Shown: in pieces, positions 1-11,700 of the stretch | Layout: each line of letters begins with the position of its first letter | Position numbering within the stretch: position 1 is the first letter of the stretch | DNA from: Malurus cyaneus samueli | Lineage: Eukaryota; Chordata; Aves; Passeriformes; Maluridae | Assembly (NCBI GenBank): GCA_009741485.1 | Contig: CM019217.1 | Location: 30,125,247 to 30,189,246 of the forward strand | Reading direction: 5' to 3' | DNA: 64,000 bases | Position numbers and translations under genes: made by a program | Notes under the pieces: generated by a model | Databases searched by the model: none | What the model saw: only the letters and a program-made list of their open reading frames with translations | What the model was told of the DNA's origin: nothing

Positions 1-684
1 CCTAGCTCAAACAGAAATAGGAACCTGAACAATATTTAATACAAAGCCAGGAATTACATTTAATGTTTCTTTTAGAAAAAGATGACATAACACAATTAAT
101 TGACATCTCTATTAAAGCTTCCAATTCTGCCTATTAGAAGAATATTAAGAAATAAGCAGCATAAAAAGCTAAATTTCTGTGACTCTTCCCTTGGAAAGAT
201 GGAACAATGTCATTGATCTACAGAAGAAGATACATCTAGTAATACCTAATTTCAAAAATATATCCCCATCCCCCAAGGCCCTTTCCGTCCTGAAAGGGAT
301 GAAGATAATACAAAGTCTGCATGAGGACAAGAACAACCATACACTCAAGAAAAATTCAAGGTATGTTTACTTTGCAGATTACCAGCAGTGCCATGGTCTG
401 TGCCTGAATTTTCTGAAAAAAAAAAAAAACAAAAAAAAAAAAAACAGCTCTTCTTAAAACCATGTAAACCCCATGCTGTGATACCTGCCATGTATGAAGG
501 CACATTTAGTCCCTGTACCATGCAAACCTGAACCATACCACAGTGCGGACCTCTTCATTTCCCTGAAATACTCCCATCAATTACAACAATAGAAACAACA
601 TTTCAGCCTTCCAATAAAGTCTTAGAACACTTGAAGCACCTAAGATTTGATTTTATCTCCTCGTGTACAAACAGACTCATATAC
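1..684. other. MTUS1 intron (partial), no exon recognised
   Basis: This is AT-rich intron following the 685-816 exon in gene order. It holds an interrupted A tract and no acceptor plus open frame matching the next expected MTUS1 exon. Confidence 0.7.
416..444. repeat. Interrupted poly(A) tract
   Basis: Two A runs separated by a single C span 29 bases. This may be a simple repeat or the tail of an unrecognised retroelement. Confidence 0.9.
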
Positions 685-816
685 CTTTAGGAGTCGATCT
701 CAATGAGTGTAATCTAGGTCTTGGTAATGCCTTCAAAGGGACAGATCCTGAAGTACCATTCTGGCAGGCTGGTTTTGAAGGCCATTCTCCATTCCTGATG
801 ACTGGGGCACTTGAAG
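685..816 (-). CDS. MTUS1: MTUS1 coding exon, residues 787-830 plus first base of 831
   Basis: This exon was found by translating the minus strand between acceptor GTTTTGCAG|CTTCAAG and donor CCTAAAG|GTATAT. It is 132 nt (44 codons), phase 1 in and out, and the first two bases complete a Ser codon (T|CT). The peptide includes KPACQNGTSGSVPLKALPR and ends LRSTPKG. This matches human KPAFQNGSSGSFYLKPLVSR...MKTPPKG in spacing and key residues. An open frame on the opposite strand (663-881) is only its shadow. This is the last MTUS1 exon in the window; the next (human NLFTALNAVEKSRQK region) and the coiled-coil exons should lie beyond base 1. Confidence 0.92.
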
Positions 817-3051
817 CTGCAAAACAGATTCACAAAGAATTTGTTCAAGGCATATACAGTTTAGGGAGCACTAAATCATAAGCCAAGTCTGTTTTACTAG
901 AGACCAAAGGACCTTGAAAGATGTTTGAGTTAATGGTCACAATAAAAACTTTTCCTTGAAAAACAAACACCTGCCATTTTCAGCAAACAGTTTCGGTTTT
1001 CCAGAAAAAATACAAAAATATTCCTAAAGTAAGTACAGATTGAGTAGACTTTGGTTTGGGCACCAAAAAAATATGCTTACTAATACGCTAAAGAGTAAGA
1101 AATTCACATGTCATTTACCACAGACAAGCAAAAATTAAGTCACTGTGGAATTGTTTGTCACAGTGCTGTTTTTCTCTCTAGTCACTATAAAAAAAGTGGG
1201 GAGGGAGGGGGAATTTTTTGTCATATATTACCAGATTTGCCTCACATTAGTATTTTAATGAGACTGGCCTTTTTTAAAGGCAATGTGAACTACATGTCTA
1301 ATACTGATCATCAAGGGATGGAACATATAATCTTGAGATTATTTTAGTGTCTTTAAATAGATTAGCACAAACCATGTAAGTTAACTACTTCAAAAAGGTG
1401 CTTTCTGGCCACTAGATATTTTCAACCACAGAAAGAGGGTTTCCCTACAAGAAACACATGCAACTGAAACTATCCTCTTCTTTGAAAAAAAAAAAAAAGT
1501 AAGTTGGAGCCTCTCTTAATGCACAAAAGCTAAAAATTTGCAAAAGAATCTTTACACAACAAACAATTTGCATAACATCCATAACACAGTCATTCTGTGG
1601 GAATCTGACCCTGATCAACATCAGATAATTAAAACCAATTTGTTTTAGTGAAGCATGAGACATGAAGCAGTTCTTAACTTCTTCTGTAAATCACTAAATT
1701 AGGGATGTTTGCTCAGAGTTCACAGCAAGCAGCTAACAACTGCCCACAAACTAGCACGCTACTTCGTTCTAAATCAGCAGCACACCACAGAAGTAATGCC
1801 TTGGGTAAGTGAGCAGCCTTCTGATGTAGGACTAGTTAGGGCACTGTTTTGTCTTAATACAAGCTCTGGATTCAGCCAACCAGGCTGTGTGCAGGATAAA
1901 AAAAAACAAAAAAAAAAACAAAAGACCCCCCAACAAAGCCCCACAGATTTACAGAATTTGATCACTTTAGGATTCAAAGCTGTTTATTCACAGAATTCAG
2001 AGCAGCTACTGTGATCCTGAATAAAGGACAGATATGAATTAACCTCAGCCCAGTAAAGATCAGAAGAGTTTTAAAACTGAACTTGATTAGAAAAATTGTA
2101 ATGAAGTACTGACTGTACAAAAATGCAGATCCTGGTCAACTGCTAGGATCAGCTTTCTAACTTCTGAAAGACTATTTACTTTATATGCAATTAAAATTTG
2201 CATTCTTGTTCTTAACCTCTGAATTCAAACATTTTGGTATGTTCAGAGAATAGTATTTTCAACTCAGTGTTAAAACTGAGATTACTGTTTAAAAAATCTG
2301 GTTTTCAATGCTCAAACTGCTTCCATGCAAAATAAGCTTTTAGTAGCAACAGTATCTCAAACCCCATGATTTCTGAGCTTCTCAAATAAGAAGTCATTTT
2401 AGAGAAAAGAATCATAAAGTTCAAGTGCTCATTAGATGAAAAAAAAAAAATCCCTAATGCTGCCACATGGAACTACCAATCCAAGGACATCCCATAACAA
2501 AGGGCTGAGCTGACACAGCAGGAGAAATGCTCTCGTCATTTTTTTTCTCTGCTAACACAAGACAAACTCCAAACAAGCCAAGCACCTTTTTGATTTAATA
2601 TTGTTGACAGGATCACAATAGTTTGGATCACAAATTTCATGACAGCACAAGCCCCCCATTTTGATCTTTGTGTGTCCCACTAATCTAATAAAAACACTTT
2701 TGGTTTACAAATTTTTTTACTGACATGATTACATAGTAGACTAAATGCAAGAATAAAAAGCAAGAACAGCACTGTACTTAGTATTAGAGTACAAAGAAAA
2801 TTCCTTAATTCTTTCCAATTTGATTTAAAGTCATAACAATTTCACTAACATATGAACTAAACATAATCCAAAGTCATTATACTGACGAAACATTACTATT
2901 AGACATAAATCATTCTCATCAAGTGTAAAAAATTGTCTAAAGAAAAATAATCTCAAAGAAAATTAGCAGATCAAAACATTGCATATATTTACCAACCCCC
3001 ACAAAACAAAATACATGCTTTAAAATAGAAATAAAAAGGAATACAACCTAC
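817..3051. other. MTUS1 intron, nothing else recognised
   Basis: This AT-rich intron lies between the ATIP4-like first exon and the 132-nt coding exon. It contains A/T homopolymer runs (for example near 1483-1497 and 1897-1920). No open frame in it shows family resemblance. Confidence 0.7.
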
Positions 3052-3241
3052 TTCTTTTCCCAGTAAACGTGGCTAACAAAGGAACAATACAAAAGCTGTA
3101 CGACCCCACTAAAAGCAATGTCAGTAAGGTAATATCATAGTGGCTTCCTGAGTCAGTCGGTGGTGTTAGTGTAGAATTGATGAAAATAATAGGAGAAAAA
3201 TTAGTTTCTGTGCAACTGCGGAGTCCTCCTGGTATAGTCAT
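3052..3241 (-). CDS. MTUS1: Probable alternative first exon of MTUS1 (ATIP4-like), 63 codons with a membrane-type segment
   Basis: The exon lies inside the intron between the 183-nt and 132-nt coding exons. ATG at 3241 is immediately preceded by an in-frame TAA, so this start is fixed if the exon is translated. The 63 codons begin MTIPGGLRS, pass through NSTLTPPTDSGSHYD, and end with a hydrophobic run of about 23 residues (ITLLTLLLVGSYSFCIVPLL, then ATFTGKR). A donor A|GTAGGT at 3051 leaves phase 1, exactly what the 685-816 exon needs. As I recall the literature, human ATIP4 is a brain transcript from an internal promoter, about 517 residues long, with a predicted transmembrane segment. 63 residues plus the 44-codon exon plus the shared C-terminus gives about that length. 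NST is a possible N-glycosylation site. The assignment is inferred from phase, position and composition, with no transcript evidence. Confidence 0.6.
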
Positions 3242-3300
3242 TTAAAAAAGATCTAAGCAAGCTGAAAGTCTACGAGACTGCAGCCATGTTCAACCTCTCA
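3242..3300 (-). promoter_or_regulatory. Likely 5' leader of the alternative first exon, with a 5-codon upstream ORF
   Basis: Upstream of the ATIP4-like ATG the minus strand carries ATG GCT GCA GTC TCG TAG at 3287-3270. This is a five-codon ORF out of frame with the main start. A T-run and TAA abut the main ATG. No TATA box or CpG island was seen, so the transcription start is unplaced. Confidence 0.3.
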
Positions 3301-4581
3301 TATTGCTCTTGCTTGGTCTTCGTGAATCGGAGTGGAAAAAATTGTAAGCTTGATGGCAGTGGACAAAACAGATTACAGCAGCCAGCAAATCAGGCTAAAT
3401 AAGGAGTCATCTGTTTGGATACTTAATCTGAATACACTCCTTTGTTATGAAGCGATGACCCTTTCCTTTGTTACAAGAGGGAGCAAAACGAAGAGAGGAC
3501 AAAGCTGCTTTGCAATTCCAGATACAGTTTTAAACCTGAACAGCAAAAGTCAACATGGCTGTCACAGTATCGGAACCGATCTATTACAGAGCAACATGCA
3601 CATGAATATTTTATTACACATACCCTTATTCCTTTGAGGAATATGTTAGGTTTTAGTTTAATGAAGGCACTGCGCGGGGTGGGGGGAGGGGAGAGAAGAA
3701 CACGAGAAAATGTTACGTTTGTATACATATGCGCATACATAAACCATAGACTTATGTTAAATAACAGTTCTCTCTTTCAGTCCACTGAAAACAGATTTAA
3801 GTGACATCTGCCACAAAGAAAAGGCCTTTACCCAGTCTTCAAGATATAACAAATTAATATGACAGTAACAGAATATTTGAATTACTTATTTGAATATGCA
3901 TAGCTGGGAATACTAATACGTCTGATAGTTGTATGTTATTTCCTTCATATTTTTTCCCCTCAGAACTCCTAAGAACTGCTGTAGAACTTAAAAACAAAGA
4001 AAGTCCTGTTACTTTTCTCCCCAATTTTAATCAAGATGGATTTTTTTAGGTCATACACCAATGCTTACAGCTACCATAGAAATACAGAAGCCTACCCATG
4101 TAAAGACTTATCTTCTAAAACAAGTTTCACTTACCTGCCTGTATTTCATCTACATATTTTGTCCTAAAACTCTGAAAGCAGACATAAACAAGTTCAAGAA
4201 AACATTCAGTATCAAAGAACTGTAATATGCCATGAGTAGTAATCCATTCTGCTCAGACTTATTACCACTACATGTAAACACCAGGAAAGTCTTGCTCAAG
4301 AAGATAAGCTAGTTATGTAATGTTTCAGGATGGAAGAGAAGTTGTACCAAAGTCTCTACTCATCAACCCAAAATCCAGGGCTTAAAGCTTCTTCAGGTGG
4401 TATGTTTTAAGAAGGAAAACTCTAAGTAAAGAGGTAAAAAGGGTAAGACCTACAACCAATAAGTACTACAAAAAGAACTAGCACAGGTCAGACAGGACTC
4501 CCTTCCAAGAGGATTTTTTCCAACAAGCAATTGATGCTGGCTATCAATCAGTTAAAACCTGTAACCCCCACATATACTTAC
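3301..4581. other. MTUS1 intron and likely upstream region of the alternative first exon
   Basis: No CpG island or clear TATA box relative to the alternative start was seen. A G-rich run near 3677-3691 is the only compositional feature. If an internal promoter exists it should be in the lower-coordinate part of this stretch. Confidence 0.4.
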
Positions 4582-4764
4582 AATTAGTGCTGAAAAGACT
4601 TTGCTCACTGTGAGCACTGCTGACTGATGACAGGCTAGGTGTTCTCTCAAGCACTGATCTTTTGACAGGCACTTTGGATTTGGCAAGGGATTTACACGAG
4701 CTAGTCCACAAGGCTGGAGAATTTTTCACTGAGGCACGCTTCTCTCCAGGCAAAGATCCTACAC
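4582..4764 (-). CDS. MTUS1: MTUS1 coding exon, residues 726-786 plus first base of 787
   Basis: The acceptor TTTGACAG|GTGTAGG supplies two bases that complete the Gly codon split from the previous exon. The exon ends ACTAATT|GTAAGT. Its length of 183 nt is 61 codons, entering and leaving in phase 1, so it could be skipped without a frameshift. The peptide contains SPALW...SLAKSKVPVKRS...ERTPSLSSVSSAHSE. This aligns with human PLPKSKASLKSPALRRTGSTPSIASTHSE and is one of the best conserved parts of the protein here. It is basic and Ser/Pro-rich with no fold expected, consistent with direct microtubule contact as reported for human ATIP3. Confidence 0.92.
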
Positions 4765-5696
4765 CTGTCAAATAGTGGGAAAAGAGGAAGGAGAAAGAAG
4801 AACAGAAGGACCAGGGAAGAAACTGAAACAATTGCATCTTTTACATATATGCCTACAAATAAAAATATTTACACAGTAAAAATCCATATAAAATGGCTTA
4901 ATCTACTTTCTATTGGTAAAAGGTGCTGTAAATGCAGAAAAACAGTTCCAAGGACTTAAAGCCTCAGAAACAAGCCAAGAGCTTTACAGATTGGCCTTCA
5001 AGGCAGATATCTGCATACAGAAAGAAGTCTTTTCTGCATTCTCCTACCTCACATTATGATTTGCTGTACTGGCAATCCCACAAAAATATAACCTCCAAAG
5101 ACAATCCAAGAAAGGAGTCTTCTGTTTGTTCCTCCCCAGCACACAGATTCACAATTCCACTCCCCTTTGACAGAACAGTCTAAAAGATAATATCCTTTCA
5201 AGGAGTAAGAGCATCAGGGTATCAAATTGCTTTGTACACATATAATATACTGAAAACTGACAAGTTCTGCAGAACTAGTTTAACAGCACTTCCAAAACCA
5301 AGTTTTTAATGGCCAGCTGGGGCAAAATCATTATTATATTAAGTCCTGTTTTCATCTGAGCTTGCTGAAACACCCAACAGCTAAGTTAATCCAGTAGCAA
5401 AACTACCTATAGAGGAGGTAGGTATAGAAAGAGGTCACTCTTGAACTACTAACACAGCAAATACACTTTCCACAAGAAAATTTGAGTTTAATCAAATTAA
5501 GCTTTTAGTTTATTTCTGAAAAGTGTGTGCTTAGATTAAAATTTCAATGGCTCAGAGAAGATAGAGACACAAAGACCTTTCTTGTCAGCTCCGAGTTGAC
5601 TCCTGCCAGCTTCAATATCAAGATCCTAAGAGAGCCTTCTGAATATGAGTGAGAGGTTTTCATTTTTTTGTATAAACACATATATGGAAGACAGAA

Positions 5697-5724
5697 TATT
5701 TTTTAGAAAATATTTTTTAGAAAA
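5697..5724. repeat. 14-bp unit duplicated in tandem
   Basis: TATTTTTTAGAAAA occurs twice head to tail and is followed by a T run. This is a simple slippage-type duplication. Confidence 0.85.
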
Positions 5725-8700
5725 TTTTTTTTCACTGATTGTAACAAAAACTATCTAAAATACCTTGTTTTTTTATGTCACTGCCATTTTCAAATCTGTC
5801 AATTTATCTTACGGGAAAAGAGACAACTACAGTGCTTCAGATTTGACCTAGAACCATCAAATTTCTATTTAAAGAGAAAACTCCCTTTATTCCTTTCATT
5901 ATAAAACACATTTCAACTTCACTTAAACTAAAAAACTGCTGAAATATGACAAAATTAGTAATTTCATTTTATGCAACATTAGTTTACTACAGGATTTCTA
6001 CTCTTAAATACTAATAACAAAGAAACTATCAATTTTCATCAAACCCAAGAAAGCATGACATTAAGGGGATTGCACTTAACTTTAGACAAGAAAAACTCTC
6101 CCAATGTCTGCCTTTCAACAGTAGGTGGTGTGACAGGATTAGATAACTTGTCTCAAAATATCCTGTATCAGGTAAGCAAAAACAAGAATAGCGCTGATAA
6201 AGGAAGGTATGTCCAAGCTACTTCCCTCAGTTCAGATCAATTCAGTAACAAAAGAGAAACCTCACTCACAACATATACTAAACCTGCATTAGGGAATTAC
6301 ATACTACTGGTCACAGAATATAACACACAAGCTCCAATGCTTTGCATCAGAGCTCCCTTTAGAGGTGCACCTTTATTACTTGATGACATTACGATAGAGA
6401 ATTCTGATTCTGTATACAGCTTTATTGTAGCCTGATATTAAACATCCGAGACAAACTTATCAGCCATATTTTAGAATTTTTAATAAGTTACTGAAAGGGA
6501 CCATTGAATATATGGAACACACTGAAGAGCATACAAGCTTTGTTGTGCTATGAGAACACCACAAACCACAACTTCACACTTACTAAAAATACCTCTAAAA
6601 CAGCACTCCAAACAACATAACAGAAATTATTTACATGTTTGATAAAAAAAACCTGTCATATTTGCACATCATAGAACAAACCTGACAGCTTTATAAAACT
6701 TTTCATATTGTTTTCTAAAATCATGTTTCAATAATCAATCACTAGGAAAATAATAAATCCAGACCAGTCAGAAATTCCTTTTCTAAATAGCCTCCTGGCA
6801 AAACAAGGTACAAAACCCAAACAACTCCCTCAAAAAACAAACAGAAAAAAGTCCTGCTGTACAAACATGTGTGCTAAGTTTGTATGACTTAGTGAGTTAA
6901 AGTTCTACACTACAAAAGGCAGCTAGAGGAACAAATGCATTTTATCAGCTGTATTTGATTATTTAAAGATGACGGTAACATGCTTGATGACTATTGTGCT
7001 GGACTCGTTCACCCAGTCCAAAACATACAGGAACAAAATCCTGTTTTCTTCACAGTGATTTTCACTCAAGAGGGGTCAAAGTAAGCATGTGAAAATCTGT
7101 TTGCCTAGTACAGCATGTTCCCTATACAGGATTTGCAGCAAGCCCTTCTCTGCAGAGGCTAGACTGTAGCAGTGCTCTGAACTCAAACTCATCCAGTGAG
7201 TACAGCAAGCCCTAGGATCTCCATTTCCAAAAGCAGGTCAAACAGATGACCTTTTCTCCTAATTCTTCCGCTGCTTGGTACTTTACTATAATGCTTCTAT
7301 TAAAGTAATTATTCAAGCATTCAAATATATTTTCAAAAAAATCTTGAGAGAGAATCTCTCTTAAGTCATGACATAAAATCATTAAGAAACTACTTTAGGT
7401 ATTCCCTCAACTAATGGTTTTAAAGGTTTTTTTGTTAAGTACCATTTCCTAAAAAAAGGAATTACACAGAATTAAATGCAAAGGTTTTGAAGACAGAAGC
7501 AGGAAGATATGGTATACAAACAAAAGTATTGGAATCAAGCATAAAAGCTGGATATTTCGTCAACCATTATTATAAAGACAACAAGAAACAGCATCAAAGT
7601 AACACGCTTTCATCAGTTATTTAATCTAGTCACTGAAGGGGGATACCAGAAATACCACATTCCTCTACAGTGTACTAAGGAGTTGGCAATTCTTTAGGAA
7701 AAAAGTCTTCATGCAACAACCATGTTACTTGGACTATGTTAAACTATCTCTCCCATTGGAATGGAAATAAGCAAAGAACAAAGCTTCAAGAAGCTCTGAA
7801 CTCAACTTTCATATCCTTGCTCAAATAATCACCCTTTCATATCAACTTCTCATAGGTGATTATCATCAAGAAAAAGTTAAGACTTCCTTTAAATAGCATT
7901 GGAGCCTAAAAAAGCTCAAATTGACAGAATATTGACATCAGGCAGATTGTAACGTCAAACACGTATTCACGAATTCTGCAATTTCATGTCCACCATTTCA
8001 AAATATGAACACATTTCACATCTAGAGCTGAACACTAAGCAACTAGCATTCATGGATCTACATGGAACCTGGAAATGAATGGTCTCCTTTTCCAAACACA
8101 AACTTTGGGCACACTAAGTGCAAAAGAAGTCTTTTGAAGGGTATTTTCTGTTGTTGCTGCTTTTGTTTAAACCTAAAGCTAACACTAATAGTTGGTTTCA
8201 CTTTTCATTGCCTAATCTCTTGAAAACGTAAAATTTTTGATTTTTGTTTTATGCAGTTCTGATTTTCCTTGTGAGTTCAAAATTCCAAAGGGCCGTGTTA
8301 TAAAAGTGCTAAACTTCTTTGCTGGTGAAAAAGCCCAGTCTAAGCCAACAGTACAAAGTCTTGATAAAGTACAGGGAGTAAACCTTCAAGAAAACATGCT
8401 ATTTTTTGGCATCTATTGAAAAGAGCAAGTAAATAGTGGAAAGACAAACTGGACTTTGGAATTGTTTCCAGCAGACCCATCTTAAGGTAGCTGTAAGGGT
8501 GCTTATGGTTGCCATTTGTAACAATGTCAAGTAGTAGCAATACTGACAGTTTTCTGATGGCTGCAAGCTCCCCAGTTTGCCTGATTAGCCATTCAGCATT
8601 ATTAATTATACCATCTATTAGGCTATACATGTATCAGTGCTCCTTCAAGGAACGAAGAGTGGTTACAGTAGGTTTCATAACTCTAAGGAAATGTCTTTCT

Positions 8701-11700
8701 AATTATCTCACTCTTTCAAAGTTTCAAATTATTACCAAAATTACCAAAAAGGCAGAACACAATTACATTATGTTGCTATGAATGCTCAAGTGTTCAACGT
8801 AAACATGAACAAAAACAGGGAATGTCAAGTTACTTCTGGGTCTTGAAATATTAATAGAAGAGAAATTTACATGTTTAGACAACAACAACTTGTCAGAGAA
8901 CAGTCTATATACTAAGGTAAGACTCAATTCTCCATTGAAACAGACTTCTACAGCATTCTTCCCATTCCCCTACAATCCTTAGACCAGCAATAAACTAGTG
9001 CCAAAAATATAACTGGGGTGTCAGTAGCCATGCAGGTAAATGTTCACGTGTTCTTCCTCTTGCAGTGAAACATTCTTGGACTGAAACAGGAGAACAGGTC
9101 ATCACTACTACAGAGCATTTATGAACAGTTACCAGCAACCAAAACAATCATTTCTTCCCTCAAATGATCCTACCGTCAGAAGAATGACTGGGGTGTTTTC
9201 ATTTAAGGGAAGAGAGAGGATGAGTAGTGTCTCGTGTATGCCTACTGCTCAGTTTCACTTTTCCCCCTTCCTATCTAGTACAGCTTTGAAATACAGCAGA
9301 TTTCCTCCAAGTTAAACCCTTTCACAATCACAGACTTCTCCCTTCCTCATCGTCCCTTCAACCCCTTGCACTGTGACATCTCCAGCACCTAGAAATAGCC
9401 CTTCTCTTCCCTGGCCTCATGTCTGAGCTCACACTTGTTCTCTCACCTCCTGTCTGCCCATAATGCTTGCTAGATTTCACCAGTTTTAAGTTTTTCCTCT
9501 TGTAGGCTGAACTAGGGCAGCCCCATGAGAGACTACTCTTGCACAGTCATCTGCCACCTCCTATGAGCTCAGGCAAAGCCTGTCTCTGGACAGCAGGTAG
9601 TTTTATATCAGCTTCCCAGGCACAGTAGTGGCAAAGCTTGCCCACTCTGGTTTTAACAGAAGACTATTGTAAGCTGCATGCTGACTTAATCCAATTCCGA
9701 ACACTAGCTTTTCACACAGCTATTGTAAAGTTCTGTCTGTTTAGGAGTACTGGGTACACGAAGTTAAATCAATGTACTGCAAGGTAAGCTGAGGCAAAAG
9801 AAAACCACCAATCCCATCCAATCATGCTCTTCGTTATAGTCCAGCTCTCCATACCACACACCCTTCATGTTAGGCACTGAAATGTTTGATTTAGATCACA
9901 GCTTTTAAACTCGTGTTTTCTACAAATCTTCTAAGTTTTCTATTGCAGGAGTCCATGTGTTCCTTGAACGAAAGAGGAAGCTCACTGCAGCAAAACAAAT
10001 ACAAATTTCTTCTGGAAGTCAATTATGCATATTTCCCTCCTCCTTTACCCTGAGAGAATTCAGAACTAACGAGTACAGGTAAAGAGTTATTTGAAGACTC
10101 ATCAGCATGTCCTTGCAAGTAAATGACTAGGTACCAAGAAATTCCCCTGCAGGGAAGTAGTGCACACCTCTCTCCTAAAGGAGAATATTCTTATGGATAC
10201 ATCCACATTTCCCACAGCATCAATACACTGACTGTTAGAATCAGTTTCTGCAAGTACAATCATGTTTCTTGGTACAGGTACAACATATTAAACTTCAGTG
10301 GGGCTAGTCACAAAATTGCCTGTAAAAAGTCTGGGAACATGTGTGAAAAATTTCTTTCCCTAACTATGGTCACTGATAGCACCTTAAACAAAACTGACAG
10401 GATGAAATGCCCCCTTCTAGAAGCCAGTAAATTACCTGAAATGCCCATAAATTCAAATATTTCCAACTCCCTCCTCTTCTCCCCCATTCCCTCACAACTC
10501 AGAGAACCACATCCAAATCATCCACAACAGAGATAAATCAACCAACTTACTTTAAAATCATTCATTGCAACAGATTTCAACATATTACCTCACAAACAAA
10601 AACCTTTTCACTTCTACTCATTTCTTGTCGTCAACTTGAGTTCTACAAATAAATAAGAAGTGTTTTATTGCAAAATATGTTTTCATGATGAACCCTATGT
10701 AAGCCTTGCCAAAACATGAGCGACACTGATCCCACAGAAAGAGCTCCTTCTTAATGAAAAGTAACAAAAGAGAATAGGTGTCAAAGTTATGGCAAGTTTT
10801 TCTGCTAGTGTATGTAGTCAAGGCTAAAAGCAAATTGAAAAAAGTACGTTCAGGTAACATCATTTTACGGCTCCTTTCTGGCTTCGAATTGTCAATTGAC
10901 CACTCTGTAGCTGAATGACCAAAACACCGGGGGCAGGAGTTCAGGAGTTAGTACTTGGCACAAATAAATATATGGCTACAGCCAGTTTACAGCAAACCAT
11001 TCATGTTGAGGATGTCCAGGAAGTGAGGGCAAAGTAGACTGGAAAGATTACCAGCAATTCCGACTCAAGCAATTAGAGAAACAATAAACAGCAAAGCTCC
11101 CAGGCCTTCACAACTAACACTGTTTTCTGAACTCTCGCAAACTCATCAACTGCTCAAAAGTCCTTCTGGATACATTAAGTTCTTCCCCAGTTTAGAGAAC
11201 TGGTTATGAGGTACAGAGTCACTATGCAGTGGCGAGGTCTGGATAAAGATGACCAAAGAAAGATCAAAGACAAGCTTTGTTATCATACTATGGACTACAG
11301 ATCTTATACTCTGTGGAGACCCATGTATTAGTTTCCTCCTTCCTAAACCTCTGAAGGAGAATACACAAGTTTTAAGTTTGATTTTATTACAGGCTTTAAT
11401 TAGTACAGATGTAAGAAAAGGAGATTGAAACCAAGTAATCTGGACTAAGAAAAACAAATAATGATCTTGGGTAAGTTAGTGTATGAGTAACCTGCTTTTA
11501 TGATCCATAAAAGAAGCTGGCTACTCTGTAAAGGAAGAAAGACTGAAATTAAACTTTAAACCTTATGTGCAGACCCTGGTGCATTCCACACTTGTTTATG
11601 AGAAAGTATATGGACACCTTTACAAGTAACTGTCTATTCTAGGATTTTGAGTGAAGTCCCAACTGTTTCAGTCCAGAGAACATGGAAGTTATGTTTGACT

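Noticed and set aside
663..881. 72-codon plus-strand open frame with protein-like composition
   Set aside because: It is the antisense shadow of the MTUS1 exon at 685-816, whose minus-strand translation matches MTUS1 and has correct splice sites; the plus frame also begins with GTG, not ATG.
6055..6435. 126-codon plus-strand open frame
   Set aside because: Same reasons: intronic, antisense to the host gene, no family resemblance.
10123..10536. 137-codon plus-strand open frame
   Set aside because: Intronic, no similarity recognised, no supporting splice or start context; length is within chance for an 11.6 kb intron examined in six frames.
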